Source: Thiocapsa marina 5811
GTDB lineage: Bacteria; Pseudomonadota; Gammaproteobacteria; Chromatiales; Chromatiaceae
Length of the DNA stretch: 64,000 nt
Assembly (NCBI RefSeq): GCF_000223985.1
Contig: NZ_AFWV01000012.1
Coordinates: 1 to 64,000 of the forward strand
Reading direction: 5' to 3'
A program made the translations under genes and the position numbers. Below, piece by piece: positions 42,971 through 50,752 of this stretch (positions are counted from its first letter, which is position 1; each line of letters opens with the position of its first letter). The notes beneath the pieces were generated by a model, which did no database searches, was not told the DNA's origin, and saw only the letters and a list, made by a program, of their open reading frames with translations.

Positions 42971-44881
42971 ATGCGTAGCCCGTTCCTCGTCTTTACACTC
43001 GCGTCGATCGTCGCTGCACCGGTGTCGGGCGCCTGCCCCGACGGATCCTCGGTCCCGACAAGGGTCGACTTCATCGGGATGCCGCCGCCGGTCACCGCCG
43101 CGGAGAAGGCCGACGTCTACACGCGTGCGACCATGCGGATGACCTGCTCCGATGGCGTCAGCAGCGAGCACCCGCTGGTCTATCGCTCGATCTTCGCCAC
43201 CACCGACCGGGTCGGCGACTCGGTGGTGGGCGGCCTCTGGAACGCGGCCGGCGAGCCGATCACCGACCGGGACGGACCCTTGGCCTCCGACAGCCCGGAC
43301 GGAACCTCTCTGATGCAGATCGAGGGGTTAGTTGTTCCCGGCTCCAGCGGCAATCCGCTGGCGATGGTGACCCAGTTCGAGTATCGCGGGCTCCCGCCGA
43401 ACGACGGCATCAGCAGCGGATCCTTTTGGTCCAAATTACCCGCCGCCATGGGCCTCACTCTGCTCGATCAGGACAAGGAGACGGGACTGCTGGCGGCGAA
43501 AGCGTATCGAACGATCGATTTCTCCGACGTGAAAGGGGGATGGATCCACTGCGGTTCCACGCTCTCCGCTTGGAACACCCATGTCGGATCGGAAGAGTAC
43601 GAGCCGGACGCCAAGGTCCGCGGCGGAGGGAACAAGGCCGAGGGCTCGGACGACAAGACCGACATTGCGAGCTTCAGCCGCGAGTACTTCGGCGACCCGG
43701 ATACGGCCAACCCGTATCATTACGGGCTGGTTCCCGAGGTGAGCGTGGCGCCGGACGGGTCCGCCGCCGTCGTCAAGCACTATGCCCCGGGGCGCTACGC
43801 CCGGGAAATGCTGATGCTGGCCGAAGACGATCGAACCGCGATCGGCGGCGACGACGGCAAGAACACAGGGCTCTTCATGTTCGTGGCCGACCGGGCGGGT
43901 GATCTGTCCGCGGGGACCCTCTATGCCGCCAAGGTCACCGCGGCCGGCGATGCCGACGGCGACCGCTTCAACCTGGACTGGGTCCGGCTCGGCCATGCCG
44001 CCGATGCCGAGATCAAGGCGCTGGTGGATGCCGGCATCCGGTTCACCGACATCTTCGATGTCGCCGAGTCCGACCCGGGCGACCCGAGTTATACCAAGGT
44101 CGTCACCTACACGGGCAACGAATGGCTCAAGCTCAAGCAAAGCGGCAAATTCGATACCGAGAAGGCTGCTGCCTTCCTGGAGACCCGTCGCTATGCCGCC
44201 CTGATGGGCGCCACGACTGAATTCTCCAAGATGGAATACATCGCCTACAACAAGGCGGACAAGACCTTCTACATCGTCATCTCCCGTGTCGAGGCGGGTA
44301 TGGCCGACGATCTGGGGGATCTTCGGATGGCCCGGAACGACGGCGGCATGATCCTCGAGATGCCCACGGCCCGTGCTCGCCGAGATGTCGGCGGAAGCCC
44401 GGTCGAGAGTGATTTCGTCGGCGTCGGTCTGGCCCCGATCCCCGAGCTTGTGGGCGGCTGGCTCGGCAAGGACGTCACGGACGCCGAGGGCAACGCCTGC
44501 AGCCAAGACAAGATCTGCGGTCCGGACAACATCGTCTATGTCGATTCCATCCGCACCCTCTTGATCGGTGAGGACACGGGTCGGCGCAACAACAACTACC
44601 TCTGGGCCTTTAACCTCGACACGCGTGCGCTCTCGCGCATCCTCTCGGTGCCGATGGCCGCCGAGGTGACCGGCCTGACCGTGCCCGACTACAACGGCCA
44701 TGCCTATATCATGGCCAACTTCCAGCACCCGGGCGATGACGACATCAAGGACTATACCGGGGCCGACAAGGCCGAGGTCCTCCGCCAGATCGACGACAAG
44801 TGGGGCCAACGCAAGAAGGCGGCGATCGGCTATATCGGCACGGCCGACGGCGCTCTACCCCGTCTTCCGTCTGGCGACTGA
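42971..44881 (+). CDS. PhoX-like (DUF839) secreted phosphatase-family protein
   Basis: A 636-residue exported protein. A signal peptide (LVFTLASIVAAPVSG) is followed by a beta-propeller of the PhoX/DUF839 family. Family-like blocks are WIHCGSTLSAWNTHVGSEEY (comparable to the CEEN region of PhoX), YGLVPEVSV, KHYAPGRYAREM and the C-terminal GPDNIVYVDS. PhoX enzymes are Ca/Fe-dependent alkaline phosphatases, but this member sits between soxYZ and a rhodanese, so a phosphate role is not assured. It is probably in one transcript with soxYZ (103 bp gap). Confidence 0.7.
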   Translation: MRSPFLVFTLASIVAAPVSGACPDGSSVPTRVDFIGMPPPVTAAEKADVYTRATMRMTCSDGVSSEHPLVYRSIFATTDRVGDSVVGGLWNAAGEPITDRDGPLASDSPDGTSLMQIEGLVVPGSSGNPLAMVTQFEYRGLPPNDGISSGSFWSKLPAAMGLTLLDQDKETGLLAAKAYRTIDFSDVKGGWIHCGSTLSAWNTHVGSEEYEPDAKVRGGGNKAEGSDDKTDIASFSREYFGDPDTANPYHYGLVPEVSVAPDGSAAVVKHYAPGRYAREMLMLAEDDRTAIGGDDGKNTGLFMFVADRAGDLSAGTLYAAKVTAAGDADGDRFNLDWVRLGHAADAEIKALVDAGIRFTDIFDVAESDPGDPSYTKVVTYTGNEWLKLKQSGKFDTEKAAAFLETRRYAALMGATTEFSKMEYIAYNKADKTFYIVISRVEAGMADDLGDLRMARNDGGMILEMPTARARRDVGGSPVESDFVGVGLAPIPELVGGWLGKDVTDAEGNACSQDKICGPDNIVYVDSIRTLLIGEDTGRRNNNYLWAFNLDTRALSRILSVPMAAEVTGLTVPDYNGHAYIMANFQHPGDDDIKDYTGADKAEVLRQIDDKWGQRKKAAIGYIGTADGALPRLPSGD

Positions 44882-44911
44882 CGAGGCAAGCGCTCGACGC
44901 ATTTCACTCTG

Positions 44912-44922
44912 GACGCGGTTTA
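44912..44922. repeat. Half copy of the TAAACCGCG element (one end)
   Basis: GACGCGGTTTA, identical to the right end of the full elements. No clear left end was found about 85 bp upstream. Its final TTA is the stop codon (TAA on the minus strand) of the rhodanese gene. Confidence 0.4.
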
Positions 44923-45852
44923 ATCGACGATCGCGACCCGACGTTCGACCGGCCGATCCGGGAGTCGACTCCACTCGGCCATCGATCCGTCGTAGAGCCG
45001 CACGTGCGGATTCCCCAGAATCTCGCTGAGGACGAACCAGCCGAGGCTCGAGTTGTGGCCGGTGTTGCAGAAGGCGATCTGCGGGGCATCCGGGTCGACC
45101 TCGGCCAAGGCCATCAGCTCGCGCAACGCCTCGGGCGAGCGCAAGTTGCCGCCGTTGTCGACGGTCAGCCACTCCAAGGGCAGATTGCGGGCCCCCGTCA
45201 GCGTACCCGGCTGCGTCGTTTTGCCGTTCCTGGTGATGCCGAGAAACTCGTCGGTTCGGCGATAGTCGACCAGGGAAATACCATCGGCCGCGGCCTTTGC
45301 GACGTCGGCGTGGTCCGGAAGCATTTCGGGGCGCAGCCGGGCGTCGAAGTCCTTCGCCACGGGCGTTACGGCGCCCGTTTGCAGGGCGCGGGAGTCTTCC
45401 TTCGCGTAGCCGAGGGTGCCGCCATCCAGGATCGAGACCCGATCCTGGCCCAAGAGTTTGAAGGTCCAATAGATCCGGGTGGCGGCCGCCATGCTTTTTG
45501 CATCCTCGCCCAAGGGAGCGATGACCACATGGGTGGCCCGGTCGATCCCGAGCCCGCCGACGAGCCGCTCGAGCTGCTCGATGCTCGGCAGCATCCCGGG
45601 CACGCCGGCCTTCTTGATCCGCCAGCCAGCCTCGACATAGTCGGTATGGACCGCGCAGGGGATGTGACCCTGCGAATACTCCGACCGTGACTCGCCGTCG
45701 ATCTTCAGACTGCGGATGTCCAGAACGCGCACATCCTCCCGACAGGCGTTCTCGGCCGTCCAGGCCGCATCGACCAGAGCCCCGGGGGTTGTTGCCGAGG
45801 CCGACCCCAGCCAAGACGCCAGGAAAACCAGAGTGAAGACATGTTTCATCAT
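44920..45852 (-). CDS. Tandem rhodanese-domain sulfurtransferase, exported
   Basis: A 310-residue protein. Two rhodanese domains follow a signal peptide (HVFTLVFLASWLGSASA). The active-site cysteine is C262 in the second domain (AFCNTGHNS). The first domain has no cysteine in its loop (IAPLGEDAK) and is probably structural. The start at 45852 has GGAGGATAGG. Such enzymes move sulfane sulfur in the periplasm, in keeping with the soxYZ cluster beside it. It converges with the PhoX-like gene and diverges from the thioredoxin-fold gene. Confidence 0.82.
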   Translation of the reverse strand: MMKHVFTLVFLASWLGSASATTPGALVDAAWTAENACREDVRVLDIRSLKIDGESRSEYSQGHIPCAVHTDYVEAGWRIKKAGVPGMLPSIEQLERLVGGLGIDRATHVVIAPLGEDAKSMAAATRIYWTFKLLGQDRVSILDGGTLGYAKEDSRALQTGAVTPVAKDFDARLRPEMLPDHADVAKAAADGISLVDYRRTDEFLGITRNGKTTQPGTLTGARNLPLEWLTVDNGGNLRSPEALRELMALAEVDPDAPQIAFCNTGHNSSLGWFVLSEILGNPHVRLYDGSMAEWSRLPDRPVERRVAIVD

Positions 45853-46039
45853 CCTATCCTCCGCGACTGTTTGAACAAGCCGTCCGAGCGGGATGCTCGG
45901 GCTTACATGTTCAATAGCAGCCTGGCGGACACGACGGGCGACCATGAGGCGACGATTCGACGATGAATTGACGACGCCGGATCAATTCGAGCAGGTCGAG
46001 TCTATACTGCTTTGAAACCAATGACTTCGGACAGAGACG

Positions 46040-47071
46040 ATGATCGACATCATGCCCCGCCACGCGCTTTCCGTCATGATCCTCTGGCTCGCCACCGTCA
46101 CGGCGGGCTCGGCCGGCGACTTCGAGGACGCGGCCCTGAGGCACATCGACTATCCGGATTGGTTCAAGGAGAGTTTCCTGGATCTGCGCGACGATCTCGG
46201 CGAGGCCCGCACTGACGGGAAACTCGGACTGATGGTGCTGTTCACGACCGAAGGCTGTTCGTACTGCGCGGAATTCATCCGCAGGAGTTTGGGAGACGAT
46301 GCGATTGCCGAAACCCTGAGATCCGGCTTCGACGCCGTCGGTCTGGAAATCTTCAGCGACGCGGAGATGATCGCCCCGGACGGCATCGAGATGCGGGTCA
46401 AGGCGTTCGCCGAGCGCGAGGGTGCAGGCTTTGCACCGACCTTGCTCTTCTATGGAGAGGGCGGCGAGCGCTTGTACCGAGCGGTGGGCTATCAGGACCC
46501 CGAGCGATTCCGGATGCTGCTGGACTATCTGATCGGCGGCCGATATCGGCAAGAGTCCTTTCGCGACTATCTCGCGGTTAGAGCGACGTCGTCCGAGGCG
46601 GCGCCATCGTCCTACCGACTCAAGCCCGATCCGCTTTTCGCCTCGCCCCCTTACGCACTGGATCGCAGCCGTATCCCGGCCCAGCACCCCTTGTTGGTGA
46701 TCTTCGAAAGCGACGATTGTGCCGGTTGCGCCTCCTTTCATCGCGAGGTCTTGGCGCTGCCCGAGGTTCGCGCGCCGATGGCGGATTTCGAGGTGGTGCG
46801 GCTCGATGCCGGGGACGATACAACACCGGTCCTCAGGCCCGACGGCATACGGACGACGCCGATGGATTGGTATGCCGAAACCGGGATGTCGGACCTACCG
46901 GCCCTGCTTTTTTTCGACGAGAACGGTCGGGAGGTCCTGCGCACCGATGCCCTGGTCCTGCGCCAGCGCATGATGAACTCGCTCATGTATACCTTGGAGC
47001 GCGCCTACGAGAAGCAGTGGAGCTATCAGCGGTTTGCACGCTCGAAGGCGCTCGAGCGGATGCAGCCGTGA
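46040..47071 (+). CDS. Periplasmic protein with two thioredoxin-like domains (SoxW-like), paralogue 2
   Basis: A 343-residue protein with a signal peptide. The first thioredoxin-like domain has CSYC (C73-C76) and GFAPTLLFYGEGGERL. The second has CAGC (C227-C230) and LPALLFFDENGREVL. It shares layout and the WFKESFLDLRDDLGEA block with the protein at 18419. SoxW-like proteins reduce disulfides during thiosulfate oxidation, and the sulfur-gene neighbourhood supports this. It is divergent from the rhodanese gene across a 187-bp gap. Confidence 0.78.
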   Translation: MIDIMPRHALSVMILWLATVTAGSAGDFEDAALRHIDYPDWFKESFLDLRDDLGEARTDGKLGLMVLFTTEGCSYCAEFIRRSLGDDAIAETLRSGFDAVGLEIFSDAEMIAPDGIEMRVKAFAEREGAGFAPTLLFYGEGGERLYRAVGYQDPERFRMLLDYLIGGRYRQESFRDYLAVRATSSEAAPSSYRLKPDPLFASPPYALDRSRIPAQHPLLVIFESDDCAGCASFHREVLALPEVRAPMADFEVVRLDAGDDTTPVLRPDGIRTTPMDWYAETGMSDLPALLFFDENGREVLRTDALVLRQRMMNSLMYTLERAYEKQWSYQRFARSKALERMQP

Positions 47072-47143
47072 GGCGGCCCTCTGGGAGGGGGATAGCTCGG
47101 AGGGCTCCTCTTCCGTCGCACCGAGCAAGAATCCGCACGCGGC

Positions 47144-47228
47144 TAAACCGCGCCCAGCGCGGTATGTGATGTTGTTGGATGGGATCGGTCTCGGCAGACG
47201 CGACGATCGTCGGAGCTGGCGCGGTTTA
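47144..47228. repeat. TAAACCGCG-ended palindromic element, copy 6
   Basis: 85 bp, ends TAAACCGCGCC / GGCGCGGTTTA. The inner GCGCGGTATGTGATGTTGTT near the left end is shared (inverted) with the copies at 6737 and 49966. It lies 72 bp after the thioredoxin-fold gene. Confidence 0.75.
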
Positions 47229-47320
47229 GGATGCCTGCAGGGCATCGCGACGTCGCGATGAGGTCGATCGGCGGACTTGCCGTCAGCGCCTCGTCCTTCT
47301 CATTCCCGGCCGGGGGTATC

Positions 47321-47707
47321 TCATTCCTGACAGGAATATCCGAGCGCGAGCAATCCTTCCTCGAGATCGTCCGAGACCATCGGGTGCGCGAGCAGATAGG
47401 CGGCGGCCCTCACGGAGTAGTCGCCGATCGCATCGTCCACGGCCGTCTCCCATTCCTCGACGTCGTAGTCTCCGCGACCGACCCACATGAGTGCGACCAG
47501 CTCGGCGCGCTGGCGCTGGCTCATCTCGCCGATGGCCTCGGTCATCGCCTGCACGCTGTAGTCATCGCTGTGGTCGGCCAGGACCTGCAAGGCCCAGTCC
47601 TCCGTCGGGCTGGACGGGGTATCCGGAAGGACCACCTCCTCCTTTGATTGGAACTCCCGCGCCATCTCGATGATGGCGCAGATCGCGTCCAAGGGGATGT
47701 GCAGCAC
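47321..47707 (-). CDS. DUF3775 family protein
   Basis: A 128-residue protein starting at GTG 47707, after GGCGGAG. LDAICAIIEMAREFQSKEE and QRAELVALMWVGRGDYDVEEW are DUF3775 hallmarks. It ends with HPMVSDDLEEGLLALGYS. Small, acidic and soluble, function unknown. There is no ATG in frame with family support. It is followed on the same strand by no close gene. Confidence 0.75.
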   Translation of the reverse strand: MLHIPLDAICAIIEMAREFQSKEEVVLPDTPSSPTEDWALQVLADHSDDYSVQAMTEAIGEMSQRQRAELVALMWVGRGDYDVEEWETAVDDAIGDYSVRAAAYLLAHPMVSDDLEEGLLALGYSCQE

Positions 47708-47754
47708 GATTCGGTTTCTCCGCCTGAAGGCCACCCGTCGAATGGCCGAGAGGC

Positions 47755-48189
47755 TCAGCGCATGGCGAGACTCGGTTTCTCTCGGGCGGCGATCCAATGG
47801 TCCCGCATGATCCAGTAGTCCGGCGGGATATCCCGACACGAGAGTACACCCAGGACACGATTCTCGGCCAGCACGGGCAAATGGCGAAACCCGTTCTCGG
47901 ACATAATGCCGAGACCCTCGACCAGCGACACCCCGGGCTCGACGGAGATCGGCCGTTCGGTCATTACGGCCGACAGAAGGACATCAACCGGCTGAAGTCG
48001 CTTGGCTACCACGCGGTTGAGTAGATCGCGCTCGGTGAAGAGCCCGACCAGTTTCCCCGCGTCCACGACGGGGATTGCGCCGACGCGATGTGCAGCCATC
48101 AGCTCGGCGGCTTCCTGGACCGAGGACTGCGGACCGAGACTGATCGTCTCCTGAGACCTCACGAGCTCTCCGACGTTCAGATAACGCAT
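47755..48189 (-). CDS. CBS-domain pair protein
   Basis: A 144-residue protein made of two CBS domains: residues about 10-65 (VQEAAELMAAHRVGAIPVVD, then KLVGLFTERDLLNRV) and 75-125 (EGLGIMSENGFRHLPVL, then VLGVLSCRDI). CBS pairs bind adenosine nucleotides and act as energy sensors, usually regulating a partner that is not evident here. The DUF3775 gene lies 47 bp downstream and may be cotranscribed. Confidence 0.88.
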   Translation of the reverse strand: MRYLNVGELVRSQETISLGPQSSVQEAAELMAAHRVGAIPVVDAGKLVGLFTERDLLNRVVAKRLQPVDVLLSAVMTERPISVEPGVSLVEGLGIMSENGFRHLPVLAENRVLGVLSCRDIPPDYWIMRDHWIAAREKPSLAMR

Positions 48190-48421
48190 GATCGATCTCC
48201 TCGCTTCTTGGTGTCTTCTTGTTGGCCGAGGTCCGGTAGCGATGCGCTCCGGCAGAGCTTACGATTGGCGACGCGAGCGTTTGAGCCAGGCATCGCCCCC
48301 CGGGAGACGCGTCTTTAAACCGAGCGTCTTGCTAAAGTATAGATGGTCATCGAAAGGTAACAAGTTGTCGCGGGCGAAGCATGAGGCGACGGGTTTGTCG
48401 AGCGCGGCGGAGGAGTCCATC

Positions 48422-48739
48422 ATGAAAACGATTCGAGAATCCGATTGGAAGGTCTTCAAGCAGGTTCGAGAAACCGCCCTGCAGCGGTTCTGTCAGCATG
48501 TTCTCGACGACGTCGACGCCATCAACCGCGACGCGGGACTGACCGCGCACGAGCGCTACCTCAAGGTCTACGAGCTGATCCATGCGCGTGACCGCAAGCT
48601 GGGCGCGGCCTTCGACGGACTTTCGCGATCGGACGCCGCTTTCCGGCTGATGCTCATACGCACCCTCGGGCTTGTCAGCGAGGAGGATCTGGCCCGGTTC
48701 AGTCCAGAGCTTCAACAAAGCAGCATCCCGATGGAATGA
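48422..48739 (+). CDS. Conserved-looking hypothetical protein
   Basis: A 105-residue, highly charged helical protein. ATG 48422 follows GCGGAGGAG. The sequence SDWKVFKQVRETALQRFCQHV and ERYLKVYELIHARDRKLGAAFDGLSRSDA resembles a family of unknown function that I recall from purple sulfur bacteria. No membrane segment or motif. A role cannot be given. Confidence 0.6.
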   Translation: MKTIRESDWKVFKQVRETALQRFCQHVLDDVDAINRDAGLTAHERYLKVYELIHARDRKLGAAFDGLSRSDAAFRLMLIRTLGLVSEEDLARFSPELQQSSIPME

Positions 48740-48825
48740 TGAGGATCAGGTAGGTTCGGAAACGTCCGGTTGGGCGTCGAGTCTGAGTCGCCCATTCAGG
48801 GCTTGAAACGGTTGGGGATCCTTAT

Positions 48826-48844
48826 CCCGGGGCGTTGCCCCGGG
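48826..48844. terminator. Hairpin between convergent genes
   Basis: CCCGGGGC-GTT-GCCCCGGG, a perfect 8-bp stem with a 3-base loop. It lies between the convergent genes ending at 48739 and 48939. No U-tract follows, so a classical intrinsic terminator is not certain. Confidence 0.4.
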
Positions 48845-48938
48845 CTGGCGCCAATCGCACCGTCGGCGCTCCGGGCGAACCGCTGCGCGAGGGATTGCGG
48901 CCGTTGCGGACCGCCGGACTGATACTCCGCATGCGGCA

Positions 48939-49904
48939 TCACTCCCGACGCGATGCGTTCACAATGTCCTGCGCGATGGCCTCCCCGCTGGACCACGCGG
49001 CCTCGACCCGCGGGCCGAGGCACCAGTCTCCGCCCGCGTAGAGGGTGCCGGATGTGTCGCGGGCGAAGGGGCGATCAAGCGGCACGCAGACGCGGGCATG
49101 GCGCCAGCGGTGGGCGACGGCGTATCGAACGGCGGCCGGATCCGTGCCGAGGCGGTCGCACAGCATAGGCAGCATGAGCGTGACGAGTGCGTCGGAGGTC
49201 AGCTCCAGATTTGCAGTGCTCCAGGCCGTGCTCGCCTGGGCGACCCAGCACGCCGGCGCGTGCCGCCCCGGTTTGCTGCTGTCCTGCGCGATCCAGGCCA
49301 GCGGGTGTTCGGGATCGGTGCGGGTGATGAAGGGTCGCGGGGCAGCGTGGTCGAAGGCGGCCATCAAGGTCAGGCACGGATCCAGGCGCACCGCGGCGAC
49401 CTCGCGGGAGATCGGGTGATCGCTTCCGAGGAGGTCGGCCAATTGCGGCGCAGGAACGGTGACGACGACCCGGTCGAAGTCCGCCTCCTCCTCGGGAAGG
49501 CTCACCGTCCAGCCGCGACCTGCTCGGCGCAGTGCCGTCACTTGGATGCCCCGGCGGATATCCAAGCCCCGACCGAGATGTTTGGCCAGTCCGGTCATGC
49601 CCGGCGTCCCCACGACATGCGGCCGGTCCGTTCGTTGCGCACCGTCGTTCCAGAGTGCCGCGGCACCGTCGCCCCGAGCCTGTTTCAACACCGCCTGGAA
49701 ATCCGTGGAGCTCGCGGTGACGTATTGCGCGCCGTGATCGAATTGCAGACCATCCGGGGTCCGCCGGGTCGCCAGTCGCCCGCCGATCCCTCGGCCCTTG
49801 TCGAAGACCACCGGCGCGCAGCCCGCATCGGCGAGGCGCCGCGCACAGGCCAGACCCGCCATGCCGGCACCGACGACTGCGATGCGCTCTGTCCGTGCCA
49901 TCAT
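48939..49904 (-). CDS. Renalase-like FAD-dependent oxidoreductase
   Basis: A 321-residue flavoprotein. The N-terminal Rossmann motif is GAGMAGLACARRL, followed by KGRGIGGRLATRR and FDHGAQYVTA, and the C-terminal FAD motif is YAGGDWCLGPRVEAAWSSG. This fits the bacterial renalase group, which oxidises misreduced dihydronicotinamides. Substrate not proven. Single-gene unit, separated from the Uma2 gene upstream by a TAAACCGCG element. Confidence 0.85.
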   Translation of the reverse strand: MMARTERIAVVGAGMAGLACARRLADAGCAPVVFDKGRGIGGRLATRRTPDGLQFDHGAQYVTASSTDFQAVLKQARGDGAAALWNDGAQRTDRPHVVGTPGMTGLAKHLGRGLDIRRGIQVTALRRAGRGWTVSLPEEEADFDRVVVTVPAPQLADLLGSDHPISREVAAVRLDPCLTLMAAFDHAAPRPFITRTDPEHPLAWIAQDSSKPGRHAPACWVAQASTAWSTANLELTSDALVTLMLPMLCDRLGTDPAAVRYAVAHRWRHARVCVPLDRPFARDTSGTLYAGGDWCLGPRVEAAWSSGEAIAQDIVNASRRE

Positions 49905-49965
49905 CCTGGATCCCCGTTGTCCGCGCGACGCACAACGCCCCGCAATTTCCGAGGCCTTTCGAGCT

Positions 49966-50051
49966 TAAACCGCGCCGGCTCGGACAGTTGTCGGAGCCGG
50001 CGCGGCCAAGCCAATCCAACAAACAACGCATACCGCGCCGGGCGCGGTTTA
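49966..50051. repeat. TAAACCGCG-ended palindromic element, copy 7
   Basis: 86 bp, ends TAAACCGCGCC / GGCGCGGTTTA, with an extra inner CCGGCGCGG pair. Reading on the minus strand, its TAA (50051-50049) is the stop codon of the Uma2 gene. An inner GCATACCGCGCC close to the right end matches copy 2. Confidence 0.78.
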
Positions 50052-50642
50052 AAAGAGTGCGGTGAGATCGAGCGTCCGCCGGACATCGGGAACAAGCGGC
50101 AAGGCGATCGCGGACAGGTCGTCTGCAGTGCGGATCTCCGAGTACCCGTCCGCGGTCGGCTGCCGATAGATCGCAAGCCGGCGGCCTGCGAGATCGACGA
50201 GCCAGACCTCCGGGATCCCGGCACGCGCATAGCGGGGGAGCTTGACCTCGCGATCATAGGCCAGGCTGCTGTCGGCGACCTCGACCAACAAGAGCACGTC
50301 GGCCGGTCCCGGGTGTCCGTTGCGATAATAGTCCGCGCGCGGGCGCAGCAAGGCGATGTCGGGCAGCGGCTCGCTGTGATCGTCGAGCCACACGGGATCC
50401 TGCACCGCGACGATCGCATCCCGACCGAGGTTTTCTTTCATGAGGTTAGCCAGGAGCTTCACGGTACCGGCGTGCGGATGTCCAATCGGCGGCATCTCGA
50501 CAATCTCCCCGTCGATCAATTCGGTGCGCAGATCCGGTCCGAGGATGCCGGTTTCGCCCATGCGGTGGTAGTCCGTGACCGAGACGCGAAAGACGCGAGC
50601 AAGCGAGGATGCCCGGCGGGGTGCGGTTGCGCTCGTGATCAT
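50049..50642 (-). CDS. Uma2 family endonuclease-fold protein
   Basis: A 197-residue Uma2 (DUF820) protein. TELIDGEIVEMPPIGHPHA, LPDIALLRPR, LLLVEVADSSLAYDREVK and AGIPEVWLVD show the complete PD-(D/E)XK core (D, E-x-V, K). Function unknown. Members of this family are multicopy in cyanobacteria and purple sulfur bacteria. The stop codon is supplied by the repeat at 49966-50051. Confidence 0.85.
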   Translation of the reverse strand: MITSATAPRRASSLARVFRVSVTDYHRMGETGILGPDLRTELIDGEIVEMPPIGHPHAGTVKLLANLMKENLGRDAIVAVQDPVWLDDHSEPLPDIALLRPRADYYRNGHPGPADVLLLVEVADSSLAYDREVKLPRYARAGIPEVWLVDLAGRRLAIYRQPTADGYSEIRTADDLSAIALPLVPDVRRTLDLTALF

Positions 50643-50752
50643 ATCGGGACCTCGCGTCTTCGCATGTCAAGGGTCGTCATGTGGTCAACATAGCGGCCCG
50701 GAAAGACCGCTGCAAGGCGAGCTCGGATCTCCTCCGGGGGCGTTCCGACGCC

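Noticed and set aside
48826-48844. Classical Rho-independent terminator
   Set aside because: The stem is good but neither side has a run of T, so it is listed only as a hairpin with low confidence.
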